Assembly (NCBI GenBank): GCA_028819195.1
Contig: JAPPMF010000009.1
Location: 124,001 to 188,000 of the forward strand
Source of the DNA: Bin55 sp028819195
Lineage (GTDB): Bacteria > Pseudomonadota > Gammaproteobacteria > Pseudomonadales > Azotimanducaceae
Direction of reading: 5' to 3'
DNA length: 64,000 nt
Each line of letters begins with the position of its first letter. Within the stretch, counting starts at the first letter, position 1. The notes under the pieces were generated by a model. That model did not search any database and was not told the DNA's origin. It saw only the letters and a list, made by a program, of their open reading frames with translations. This document shows positions 45,007-53,300 of the stretch, one piece after another. The position numbers and the translations under genes were made by a program.

Positions 45007-45953
45007 CTGCCGTAACTGCTCGCACGAACCCCAATCTAGCCTTGATCAAGTATTGGGGCAAAAAATCGGGATACTGTGATATTCCCGCAACTCCCTCGTT
45101 GTCCATTGCTTTAGGTGGTTTGACGACAACTACAACTATCCGTGAAGCTGCTGAAGATACCATAGAACTGGACGGTCGCAGGGTATCTGATGCAAAGATT
45201 GAGAATTGGTTGCAAAAGGTTCGTGCTGAATACAGCATTCCGTCTATTGCTATTCGCTCTGAAAATGATTTTCCGACTGCTAGCGGACTAGCTTCGTCTG
45301 CGTCCGGTTTTAGTGCTCTTACAATTTGTATCGATGGATTGTTTTCTTTACATTTGGATCAACAGAAATTGTGTTGGTTGGCGCGGCAAGGATCGGTATC
45401 AGCTGCGAGGTCGATGTACGGTGGTTTTGTATCACTTGATCCGCGTACAACGGAAACGGATTGTGTGCAGGTACAGAATTTCGATCATTGGGACCTGAGG
45501 GTAGTTATTGCTGTTTGTGATACTCATACGAAGGTAACAAGTTCTACTGAGGGTATGGCGCGCACGGTTGAGACCTCCCCTTTTTACTCGAGTTGGTTGT
45601 CTAAGACCGATCAAGACTACGAGGATTGTAAATTAGCGGTCGCGCAAAAGGATTTCGAGCGACTGAGTGAAGTGGCCGAACTCAACTGCTTTCGAATGCA
45701 TGCATTGATGCTCTCCAGTCAACCACCCCTTTTGTATTGGAATCAGAACTCTTTAGCTGCAATTGGCGCGATTCGGGACTTACAAACCGATGGGGTACCG
45801 GTTTTTCTTACCAGTGATGCAGGTCCTCAGATAAAGGCGATTTGTATGCCCGAAAGTTTAGAGCAAGTTCGAACCGTACTTGATGGTACGGTTGGAGTTA
45901 AACGAACTATAGTCGCAGAGATAGGTCGTGGACCAGTCGTATACTCAGACTAG
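45003..45953 (+). CDS. mvaD: Diphosphomevalonate decarboxylase
   Basis: 316 residues, TTG start overlapping the amidase stop. GHMP kinase-family protein with the MvaD-specific NPNLALIKYWGKKSGYCDIPATPSLSIAL start, the phosphate loop FPTASGLASSASGFSAL, RQGSVSAARSMYGGFVSL and the late FLTSDAGPQIKAI. It phosphorylates and decarboxylates mevalonate diphosphate to isopentenyl diphosphate, the last step of the classical mevalonate route. The next gene starts inside its 3' end. Gammaproteobacteria normally use the MEP route, so this is probably acquired. Confidence 0.95.
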   Translation: MTAVTARTNPNLALIKYWGKKSGYCDIPATPSLSIALGGLTTTTTIREAAEDTIELDGRRVSDAKIENWLQKVRAEYSIPSIAIRSENDFPTASGLASSASGFSALTICIDGLFSLHLDQQKLCWLARQGSVSAARSMYGGFVSLDPRTTETDCVQVQNFDHWDLRVVIAVCDTHTKVTSSTEGMARTVETSPFYSSWLSKTDQDYEDCKLAVAQKDFERLSEVAELNCFRMHALMLSSQPPLLYWNQNSLAAIGAIRDLQTDGVPVFLTSDAGPQIKAICMPESLEQVRTVLDGTVGVKRTIVAEIGRGPVVYSD

Positions 45954-46905
45954 TACATCGAGTCCGGGAAAATTAGTAATTTCCGGTGAATACGCAGTAC
46001 TCTATGGCGCGCCAGCCTTAGCTATGGCGGTCAATCGCCGGGCTGACTGTTCACTCCTCTCCGCGGCCATTGGCGAGTGGGACTTTAAGTCCATTCCAGA
46101 ATTTTGGAACACCGTAGAATCAATTGAGCATTTATTGTCCGAGACCAACTATTTTGAACCGGCGAGAATCGTTCGCTGGTTTGCACAATACGGGTCGCTA
46201 CCGAAACATCTAAAGGTAATCACAAATACAACCCCGTTTTTCACTTCGGAGCAGAAACTAGGGATTGGGTCAAGCGCAGCAGTATTAGTGTCCTTCGGCT
46301 TAGCACTTGCAAAATTGAACAACTTAAAATTTTGTATCAATGAGTTGTTTCAGTTATATGACACCGTTAACCAAACCGGTAGTGGGATCGACGTAGCGAC
46401 TTCGTTTCACGGCGGTGTAATACGTTTCGAAGAACGAATCGTGAGTGAGGTTTCGTTTCCTGATGGTTTGTGTTTTAAGGTGTTTTACGTAGGAGCAAGT
46501 GTTGAGACCAAACCAATGGTAAATCAGTTCCGGAACTGGTTTGACGAACAACCATCCTCGGTTAAACAAGATTACCTCGGGGTCTCAGAGAATGTCGCTG
46601 TATCGATGCGAGAACCGACGAGTTTTTTAGCTCAATTGACTGACTTCATTACGGTACAAAAAGACTTGGATGAAAGGGGACGTCTTGGAATTTGGAGTTC
46701 GAAACATAAGGATGTAGAACGCCGTGCTGAAGATTTAGGGGTTGTTTACAAACCCAGTGGTGCCGGTGGTGGCGACGTTGGGATAGGTTGGGCTTGTGAT
46801 CCGGAATCTCTACACTTGCTAGCTGATCAAGTGCAAGACTTGAATTGTTCTGTTGTTGACTTAGATATAGAAAAAGATGGTGCAAGAGTCGAATCAGTCG
46901 CCTAG
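45928..46905 (+). CDS. Phosphomevalonate kinase (GHMP family)
   Basis: 325 residues, GTG start overlapping mvaD by 26 bases. STSSPGKLVISGEYAVLYGAPALAMAVNRR is the GHMP N-terminus, QKLGIGSSAAVLVSFGLAL the phosphate loop, NQTGSGIDVATSFHGGVIRF the metal region, and KPSGAGGGDVGIGW the ERG8-style third motif. The last one favours phosphomevalonate kinase over mevalonate kinase, and a mevalonate kinase domain is separately present in the next gene. It converts mevalonate-5-phosphate to the diphosphate. The end overlaps the next gene by 29 bases. Confidence 0.88.
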   Translation: MDQSYTQTSTSSPGKLVISGEYAVLYGAPALAMAVNRRADCSLLSAAIGEWDFKSIPEFWNTVESIEHLLSETNYFEPARIVRWFAQYGSLPKHLKVITNTTPFFTSEQKLGIGSSAAVLVSFGLALAKLNNLKFCINELFQLYDTVNQTGSGIDVATSFHGGVIRFEERIVSEVSFPDGLCFKVFYVGASVETKPMVNQFRNWFDEQPSSVKQDYLGVSENVAVSMREPTSFLAQLTDFITVQKDLDERGRLGIWSSKHKDVERRAEDLGVVYKPSGAGGGDVGIGWACDPESLHLLADQVQDLNCSVVDLDIEKDGARVESVA

Positions 46906-49132
46906 TTCGCGTATTCCTAACTTTTTTAAGCTTTCGGTCTCCGATCGCATTCAGGCGTTGAATAAACACGATTTATTGACTGACGGTGATTTACGCGCGT
47001 TAGAAGCTGGGTCGCATACGCTACGTGTTCACACTGCCGACGGTATGATCGAAAATGTCGTGGGAGTATTAGGTTTACCCTTTAGTCTCGCATTGAATTT
47101 TCTGATAAATGGTAAAGACTACGTTGTTCCCTTATCAGTTGAGGAACCTTCGGTTGTAGCGGGGTTGTCCTCAGCTGCAAAAGTTGCTCGTAATGGAGGT
47201 GGTTTTATTGCTCGATGTTCTGAGCCAATTCTCACTGGACAGGTGCAAGTAGTAAACGTTCCAGATGTTGCAGACGCGCGTCAAAAACTCATCGAAAAAA
47301 GCCAGGTAATTCTTGACCTAGCCAATAGTTTTCATCCGAAGATGGTGGCTCGTGGTGGCGGGGCACGCGATGTCGAAGTCGTCGTTCACACTGAGGAAAG
47401 TCTTACCCAACCGATGTTGATCCTACATTTACACGTGGACACCCGTGATGCGATGGGAGCGAACATTGTGAATGGGATGTGCGAAGGAATTGCTAGTTTG
47501 ATCGAATCTATTACTGGCGGTCAAGTGTTTCTGCGGATCTTGTCAAATTTGACTGATCGCTCCGTAGTTGTCGCAGAGACAACGATCCCAGTTGAAAATC
47601 TTGAAATCAAAAAGTTTGATGGTAATGCGGTTCGAGACGGAATCGTTCTTGCGAGCGAGTTTGCGCGTGTTGATCCCTACCGCGCGACGACACACAATAA
47701 AGGGATCATGAATGGTATTGACGCAGTGGCTATTGCAACGGGAAATGATTTTCGCGCTCTCGAAGCTGCGGCACATGCATTTGCTGCGCGCGATGGACGA
47801 TATCGAGGTCTGTCTCGATGGTCGGTAGATTCAGCTGGAAATCTAGCGGGTCAAATCGAGATCCCAATCAAGGTTGGAACGGTGGGTGGTGCATTAGAGA
47901 CTAATCCGACAGTGCGAATCAGTCATCGGCTCCTTGGTTCGCCGAGTGCATCAGAACTTGGGATGATTATGGCTAGTGTCGGACTTGCGCAAAATTTTGC
48001 AGCGTTACGCGCCCTAGCCACTGCTGGAATTCAACAAAATCACATGACTCTGCATGCGCGCAGTGTTGCGACGACTGCACGCGTTCCACCGGACATGTTT
48101 GACGAAGTCGTTGATGCATTGATCGACGAAGGCACGATCAAAGTCTGGAAAGCCGAAGAACTCATGCAACAGTTAAAGACAAAACAGGGAGTTCTCGAGC
48201 ATGCAAACCCACGGAGTTCAGCTAATGGTAAGGTAATTTTGTTCGGTGAGCATGCGGTCGTGTATGGCAGGCCAGCCTTCGCAGTGCCTTTACCACTTGC
48301 GGTCGAAGCCACTGTAGTTGATTCACCGGCATCTACGTTAGTTGTACCAAGATGGGGGGTAGAACAACGTATTCCACGTTCTACCGAAAACCCCCAAGGA
48401 ATCGTGCGAGTACTGACGACGGTACTAGAACGATTGAACTTGCACGAGCACAAATTTACAGTCGAAGTTTTTCCCAATATACCGAAAGCTGTTGGCTTAG
48501 GTGTTTCTGCTGCGATTAGTGTCGCCGTAATTCGTGCATTGTCACAGCATTTCGACTTAGGACTTGACAATGAAACCGTGAACGAGCTAGCATACGAATG
48601 CGAACGATCTGCGCACGGGAACCCTTCTGGAGTCGACAATACTCTTGCCACTTATGGGGTACCACTGATATTCCAACGAGATCAAGTGACTTCAAAACCA
48701 GTATTCACCAAGATTACGCCAGGAGCACCGTTCTACATATTAGTTGGTGTAACCGGTAAAGAAAGCTTAACAGCAAGTATGGTTTCGATGGTACAGCAAG
48801 GCCGAGAAAAGAATTCACAAGAATATGAACAAATTTTCGATGGAATCGAAAAGGTTACCCGAAGTGGATTAGAAGCATTCCAAGGCGGCGATATCCAATC
48901 ACTTGGAGAATTTACTAATTTATGCCATGGTTATCTCAATGCGTTGCAATTGTCAACACCCGAGATTGAGGAATTGGTTTATATGATGCGTGAAAATGGT
49001 GCAGTCGGCGCTAAGTTAACGGGTGCTGGTGGGGGTGGAAGTGTTATCGGGATCTATCACGAGACTCCAACCGACGCGTTGGAAGCAATTCAAAATGCTG
49101 GTTATACTGGTTTTAACTTTTTGGTTGAATGA
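46877..49132 (+). CDS. HMG-CoA reductase / mevalonate kinase fusion
   Basis: 751 residues in one uninterrupted frame. Residues ~1-430 are a class II HMG-CoA reductase: VEEPSVVAGLSSAAK (catalytic Glu), VDTRDAMGANIVNGMCEG, HNKGIMNG (catalytic Lys) and MTLHARSVA (catalytic His). Residues ~445-751 are a mevalonate kinase: NGKVILFGEHAVVYG, VGLGVSAAISVA (Val where GLGSSAA has Ser), HGNPSGVDNTLATYG and KLTGAGGGGSVIG. One polypeptide thus makes mevalonate and phosphorylates it. With the preceding genes the operon covers HMG-CoA to isopentenyl diphosphate. Thiolase, HMG-CoA synthase and IDI are not in the window. The 29 bp overlap with the upstream gene indicates coupling. Confidence 0.93.
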   Translation: MVQESNQSPSSRIPNFFKLSVSDRIQALNKHDLLTDGDLRALEAGSHTLRVHTADGMIENVVGVLGLPFSLALNFLINGKDYVVPLSVEEPSVVAGLSSAAKVARNGGGFIARCSEPILTGQVQVVNVPDVADARQKLIEKSQVILDLANSFHPKMVARGGGARDVEVVVHTEESLTQPMLILHLHVDTRDAMGANIVNGMCEGIASLIESITGGQVFLRILSNLTDRSVVVAETTIPVENLEIKKFDGNAVRDGIVLASEFARVDPYRATTHNKGIMNGIDAVAIATGNDFRALEAAAHAFAARDGRYRGLSRWSVDSAGNLAGQIEIPIKVGTVGGALETNPTVRISHRLLGSPSASELGMIMASVGLAQNFAALRALATAGIQQNHMTLHARSVATTARVPPDMFDEVVDALIDEGTIKVWKAEELMQQLKTKQGVLEHANPRSSANGKVILFGEHAVVYGRPAFAVPLPLAVEATVVDSPASTLVVPRWGVEQRIPRSTENPQGIVRVLTTVLERLNLHEHKFTVEVFPNIPKAVGLGVSAAISVAVIRALSQHFDLGLDNETVNELAYECERSAHGNPSGVDNTLATYGVPLIFQRDQVTSKPVFTKITPGAPFYILVGVTGKESLTASMVSMVQQGREKNSQEYEQIFDGIEKVTRSGLEAFQGGDIQSLGEFTNLCHGYLNALQLSTPEIEELVYMMRENGAVGAKLTGAGGGGSVIGIYHETPTDALEAIQNAGYTGFNFLVE

Positions 49133-49152
49133 GTTAGGAACAGACTGAAACG

Positions 49153-49926
49153 ATGAAAATTGCTACTTGGAATGTTAATGGGATTAATGCTCGTATTGAC
49201 TTAATCGTGCATTGGCTGGAATCGCGTAAACCTGACGTTGTTGCATTACAGGAGCTTAAGTCTGAAGAACAATTTCTACCGCTAGCGCCAATAACTGCAT
49301 TAGGTTACAACGTTTGGGCGCTCGGTCAAAAAAGTTGGAATGGGGTTGCTATTTTGGCCCGCGAGAACGCTGAGGTCTTACGGCGAGGTCTGGAGGGACA
49401 GGAAGAAGCGGGCGCTCGATTGATCACGGTCAAGTTGCAAGATTTCACTTACACCTCGGTCTACTGCCCTAATGGGAAAGATATCGATCATCTAGATTTC
49501 GCGATGAAACTTAGATGGTTTGACTCCTTGACCGGATATTGGCGAGAATTAACGCGCCAGCATGAAAACTCTTTGATCGGCGGAGATTTCAATATCACGC
49601 CTTCGCGGCGGGATACTTGGCGAGGAACAGAGGGAAATGGTAAGATTTTTCATACTGTCGAAGAGCGCGAAAGGTTGAACCAATTTGTGGGTACGAACCT
49701 GCATGATTTATACCGTGAATTGAATCCCGGGTCAGATGATTTCTCTTGGTGGGATTATCGCGGAGGTTCGTTTGAGAAGAATCAAGGGTTGCGGATTGAC
49801 ATGATATATGGAACTGCTTCGATGCGAGCTCGAACGAAAAAAGTTGAGATTGATCGGGAGTATCGCAACAAGATCAATGAGCTTAAGCCCTCTGACCATG
49901 TCCCGGTCATCGTTGAATTGAGCTGA
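49153..49926 (+). CDS. xthA: Exodeoxyribonuclease III
   Basis: 257 residues. MKIATWNVNGINAR, VALQELK (metal Glu), TSVYCPNGKD, GGDFNITPS (Asn/Asp) and the terminal KPSDHVPVIVEL (catalytic Asp-His pair) define the EEP AP-endonuclease fold. It cleaves at abasic sites and degrades 3' ends in base-excision repair. It starts 20 bp after the HMGR-MVK gene, so it is likely read from the same transcript, although functionally unrelated. Confidence 0.96.
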   Translation: MKIATWNVNGINARIDLIVHWLESRKPDVVALQELKSEEQFLPLAPITALGYNVWALGQKSWNGVAILARENAEVLRRGLEGQEEAGARLITVKLQDFTYTSVYCPNGKDIDHLDFAMKLRWFDSLTGYWRELTRQHENSLIGGDFNITPSRRDTWRGTEGNGKIFHTVEERERLNQFVGTNLHDLYRELNPGSDDFSWWDYRGGSFEKNQGLRIDMIYGTASMRARTKKVEIDREYRNKINELKPSDHVPVIVELS

Positions 49927-49940
49927 ATGAGGTCAGGAAA

Positions 49941-50681
49941 CTAGGCTGCAGATCCACGGATCGTCCTCAAGATTTCTTGCAACCACTTTTCGGCCGAGGA
50001 AAAACCCGTAATGTCGGATATGAATTCTTGACCTCGCCCAACGACTTGTAGAGTACTGTCGTTACTCCATCGACTAGCTTGTCCATGATAGGTAAGTCCA
50101 GCACTTTTTAGCCAACTGGGTATTCTCCAAAAGCTCGCGTTCTCACCTTGAACTGACAGTCTCAACTTCGGAGAAGTATTTGTAGCCTTTGAACCGGTAC
50201 CAAGATATATGGTATTGTTTCGATGCCAAGTACCAATGGTGTGTGGGTGCTGGTGATTGAAACCAGTCGGTTGTTGCTCCAAGCGTGGAGCTTCTCCCAA
50301 AAGGAGAATTTTTTCGATTTGCAGGTAGCCAAAAATTCGATGATGTTGATCGCTTCCGTCATAGTTCGAAAAAAGACCAAAGAACAGAAATAAATCGCCG
50401 ATGCCGATGGAATTATTGGCTAGATGCGATTGCGCAACTCCGGTCTGACCAAAGGCACATCGCTCGTCCTGAAACATGGGATCAAAATGGCAGAGACTCG
50501 ACCCGGACAACCGATTACGCGTTACTTTTTGCGCGATTTGACCAAGTCCAATGTCGTCATATGTAGTCGACGACTTTTCAGTTGCAGGAATCGGAATACT
50601 AACAGGGCGACCCTTAATGATTGGGGAAGCAGCACCACCAGCAGCACTGTCAAAACCTTTGCGACTGAATATCACTTTCAT
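49941..50681 (-). CDS. Nucleotide modification associated domain 3 (Nmad3-type) protein
   Basis: 246 residues from ATG 50681 (a TTG at 50684 is adjacent). The start KVIFSRKGFDSAAGGAASPIIKGRPVSIPIP matches the Nmad3 pattern, followed by CHFDPMFQDE, GSDQHHRIFGYLQIEK and HPHTIGTWHRNNTIYLG. The Nmad domains were defined by comparative genomics from association with modified-base and phage DNA-modification genes; no enzymatic activity is established to my knowledge. Here it is a single gene, convergent with xthA and divergent from an ankyrin gene. There is no modification operon around it, so it may have been co-opted or play a general nucleotide role. Confidence 0.7.
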   Translation of the reverse strand: MKVIFSRKGFDSAAGGAASPIIKGRPVSIPIPATEKSSTTYDDIGLGQIAQKVTRNRLSGSSLCHFDPMFQDERCAFGQTGVAQSHLANNSIGIGDLFLFFGLFSNYDGSDQHHRIFGYLQIEKILLLGEAPRLEQQPTGFNHQHPHTIGTWHRNNTIYLGTGSKATNTSPKLRLSVQGENASFWRIPSWLKSAGLTYHGQASRWSNDSTLQVVGRGQEFISDITGFSSAEKWLQEILRTIRGSAA

Positions 50682-50750
50682 CAATTAGTGCGTTTAGTTG
50701 AACTGAATGGTGCGTAGGGAGTATGTGAGAAAAATGCCTTTTGCGAGGTA

Positions 50751-50774
50751 TAAAATCTTTATGATAAGATTTTA
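50751..50774. promoter_or_regulatory. Inverted repeat upstream of the ankyrin gene
   Basis: TAAAATCTT and AAGATTTTA form a perfect 9 bp inverted repeat around TATGAT, 38 bp before the ankyrin gene ATG. It could be an operator or overlap the promoter -10 (TATAAA). AGGAGG at 50792-50797 lies an unusual 15 bp before the ATG. Confidence 0.45.
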
Positions 50775-50812
50775 GTAGGAGCATACTTTCTAGGAGGTCT
50801 GCTGGCATTGAT

Positions 50813-51802
50813 ATGAATAAATTTCAACTTGTATCGGTCATCGTTTTGACAGTCGCTACAGTTACGCTAGTTTGTCAGGAAAACGTGGAAAATGAAGAAT
50901 CCACGACTAAGACTGACCTTTGGTCAGCCGCTGCTGCCGGCGATCTCACCGAAATGCAACGACTGATCGAAGACGGTGACTCGATTGACCAACGAAATCC
51001 CTTTACCAATGGTACACCATTGCTTACCGCAGTACTATTTGGTCAGGAGGAAGTCGTCAAGTTTTTGCTAGAGCAAGGTGCTGCAGTTAATGCAAGAGAT
51101 AGTTATGGCAGTACCCCACTTATGACCGCTGCCTTTATCGGCAATGCGACGATAACAAAGTTACTTCTCGAAGCGGGCGCGGATGTAACGCTAAGAAATC
51201 ACGTAATGACAACTGCGAGTGAGATTCTAGATTTGTCCTGGGAAGCTACGCAACAATTGGCAAACAATTTATTCCGAAAAGATCTAACAGAAAGCCAAGT
51301 TTTTGAAGGCCGCAATCGCATTAGACCAATGTTAGAAAAAGCCTTTCGTGATGCGGCAGCCGAAGATATTTGGTTGGCTGTGATTTTGGGAGAAGCCGAG
51401 CTCATCAAGAAGCACGTCGAGAACTATACCGATATCAACACCCTCAAAACTGATATTGGCATTCCGTTGCTACACGTCGCAGTTTCATCAAACCAGTTAG
51501 ATTCAGTCTCGGTGCTTTTGGAAGCAGAAGCCGATGTCGACGCAATCGATCATTTAGGTACACCGGCAGTACTTGTTGCAGCGTTACTTGGATACGCGGA
51601 TATCGCCGAAGTTCTCTTGGATGCAGGTGCGGCTACCAACCTGAAGAATCATGATGGGGCGACGCTGGATTCGATGTTGGAATTAGACTGGCCGACGACT
51701 CAATTCATTGCCCAAATCATGCAAGTGAAAATTGAGGAAACAGCAGTTACAAAAGGTAGGGCTGTTATTCGTGAGTATTTGGACAAAGCGACGGTTGAAT
51801 AA
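50813..51802 (+). CDS. Exported ankyrin-repeat protein
   Basis: 329 residues with a signal-like leader (FQLVSVIVLTVATVTLVCQ). Two groups of ankyrin repeats are visible: DLWSAAAAGDLTEMQRLIEDG, NGTPLLTAVLFGQEEVVKFLLEQGA and GSTPLMTAAFIGNATITKLLLEAGA in the first half; DIWLAVILGEAELIKKHV, GIPLLHVAVSSNQLDSVSVLLEAEA and GTPAVLVAALLGYADIAEVLLDAGA in the second. Each group ends with a similar ~45 residue helical segment (ASEILDLSWEATQQLAN and DSMLELDWPTTQFIAQ), so the protein is an internal duplication. It is probably a periplasmic protein-binding scaffold. No specific partner is evident. Confidence 0.85.
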   Translation: MNKFQLVSVIVLTVATVTLVCQENVENEESTTKTDLWSAAAAGDLTEMQRLIEDGDSIDQRNPFTNGTPLLTAVLFGQEEVVKFLLEQGAAVNARDSYGSTPLMTAAFIGNATITKLLLEAGADVTLRNHVMTTASEILDLSWEATQQLANNLFRKDLTESQVFEGRNRIRPMLEKAFRDAAAEDIWLAVILGEAELIKKHVENYTDINTLKTDIGIPLLHVAVSSNQLDSVSVLLEAEADVDAIDHLGTPAVLVAALLGYADIAEVLLDAGAATNLKNHDGATLDSMLELDWPTTQFIAQIMQVKIEETAVTKGRAVIREYLDKATVE

Positions 51803-51806
51803 TAGT

Positions 51807-53183
51807 TTATGGGTCGAAGATTAACCCTGGGTTTAGGATACCCTTTGGATCAAGTGCTTGTTTGAGGGTCCGCATTACCTGCACTTCTGTAGTTGAGCGG
51901 GAGACCGATAGAAATTCTTTCTTTTCGTGACCAATTCCATGCTCTGCAGAAATCGATCCATTTATCTTTCGTAATGGTTCATACACACATTCGTCAACAG
52001 CGAGTTTTAGCGAAGGATCTTTACCTGCGTGTATATTGAAATGTATATTACCATCGCCCAAGTGTCCAAAGGTGAACACGTAGCAAGGCTCAAATCTTGC
52101 TTGCAATCGACGTTTTACTTCATCAACATACGCTTCCATACTACCAATTTTTAGACTCACATCGAATACATACATAGGCTGATCTATAACAGTTTTTTCT
52201 ACTGCATCGCGAATTGCCCAAAAGGCATCGCGTTGTGTTTGGTTTTGTGCAATTACCACTTCTTCTGCTAATCCAGCCGCAACCACGCTAGCTAGTGCCT
52301 CCTCAACATTCTCCCGGTCGTGGCGAATATTGCCACCTTTAGCCTCAATCAGCACGTAGTAAGAAAAGTCTTTCGGTAACGGTGGTGGATGATCTTTGAA
52401 CTCGGTGATGAATGAGTAAAAGTCGTGCCACATAACTTCAAACGACGTCAAGGTTCCACCTAGTCGCTGATCTATCGTCTTCAAGATAGCAGGCAAGTGG
52501 TCAAACTTGTTGACGGCAAGCATCGCACACTCACTACTCAAAGGTTGTTCACGTAACCGTAATACCGCTCTAGTGATTATCCCCAAAGTACCTTCAGTAC
52601 CGATGAATAATTGCTTGAGATCATAACCGGCATTGTTTTTTATCATGTCATTCATCGAGGTGACGATCGTTCCATCGGCAAGAACAACTTCAAGTCCTAA
52701 GATCATGTCTCGAGTCATACCATACCGAATGACTTGATTCCCACCTGCATTTGTTGAAATGTTGCCACCGATGGTGCAAGAACCACGTGCGCCCAGATCA
52801 AGAGTGAACATCAATCCGTTCACCGCCGCCTTTTCCTGAACCTCCTGCAATTTCACTCCAGCTTGTACAGTCATAGATCGATTGACTGGATCCACGGACT
52901 CTACACTCTGCATCCTTTCAGTTGATAGAGCAATGTCACAAGATCGCGTTGTCGCTCCATACACCATACCTGTCAGACCACCATGTACTACAACAGGTTG
53001 GCTGTGCTCGTAGCAATATGCTAAGAGGGAGCTGACTTCTTGCGTCGTCCGCGGTCGTACAATAGCTTGGGCGTCGACGTGTTTCGAACTCCAAATTTGT
53101 TCTTGTCGACTCGATGCGTCAATTCCGACGAGCATACCTGACTCACCAACTATGTTTCTTATCGCATTCAGATCAAATTTCAT
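51807..53183 (-). CDS. FAD-linked D-2-hydroxyacid dehydrogenase (GlcD/DLD family)
   Basis: 458 residues. The FAD-binding PCMH domain has PVVVHGGLTGMVYG and DLGARGSCTIGGNISTNAGGNQVIRYGMTRDMILGLEVVLADG. The C-terminal domain shows FTFGHLGDGNIHFNIH (metal/substrate His residues) and SAEHGIG near the end. Family members oxidise D-lactate, glycolate or D-2-hydroxyglutarate, passing electrons to a quinone or cytochrome. No glcE/glcF or lactate permease is nearby, so the substrate cannot be fixed; D-2-hydroxyglutarate or D-lactate are most likely for a single-gene member of this length. Confidence 0.9.
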   Translation of the reverse strand: MKFDLNAIRNIVGESGMLVGIDASSRQEQIWSSKHVDAQAIVRPRTTQEVSSLLAYCYEHSQPVVVHGGLTGMVYGATTRSCDIALSTERMQSVESVDPVNRSMTVQAGVKLQEVQEKAAVNGLMFTLDLGARGSCTIGGNISTNAGGNQVIRYGMTRDMILGLEVVLADGTIVTSMNDMIKNNAGYDLKQLFIGTEGTLGIITRAVLRLREQPLSSECAMLAVNKFDHLPAILKTIDQRLGGTLTSFEVMWHDFYSFITEFKDHPPPLPKDFSYYVLIEAKGGNIRHDRENVEEALASVVAAGLAEEVVIAQNQTQRDAFWAIRDAVEKTVIDQPMYVFDVSLKIGSMEAYVDEVKRRLQARFEPCYVFTFGHLGDGNIHFNIHAGKDPSLKLAVDECVYEPLRKINGSISAEHGIGHEKKEFLSVSRSTTEVQVMRTLKQALDPKGILNPGLIFDP

Positions 53184-53300
53184 ACTAACGTCGATTCTGA
53201 TAAACTACCAAGTAGTTAATAATAATTTATAGTGGGAAAAGCCACCGCGCTTTATAAAAAACTGCATGCAGTCGCCGATCAACCGTGAGGACTATCAATA

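Noticed and set aside
48040..48651. 203-codon minus-strand frame inside the HMGR/MVK fusion
   Set aside because: Antisense to conserved catalytic motifs; Ser/Thr-rich translation without any domain pattern.
53261..53272. 12 bp palindrome ACTGCATGCAGT upstream of rmuC
   Set aside because: No second copy seen and no regulator adjacent; short palindromes of this size arise by chance.
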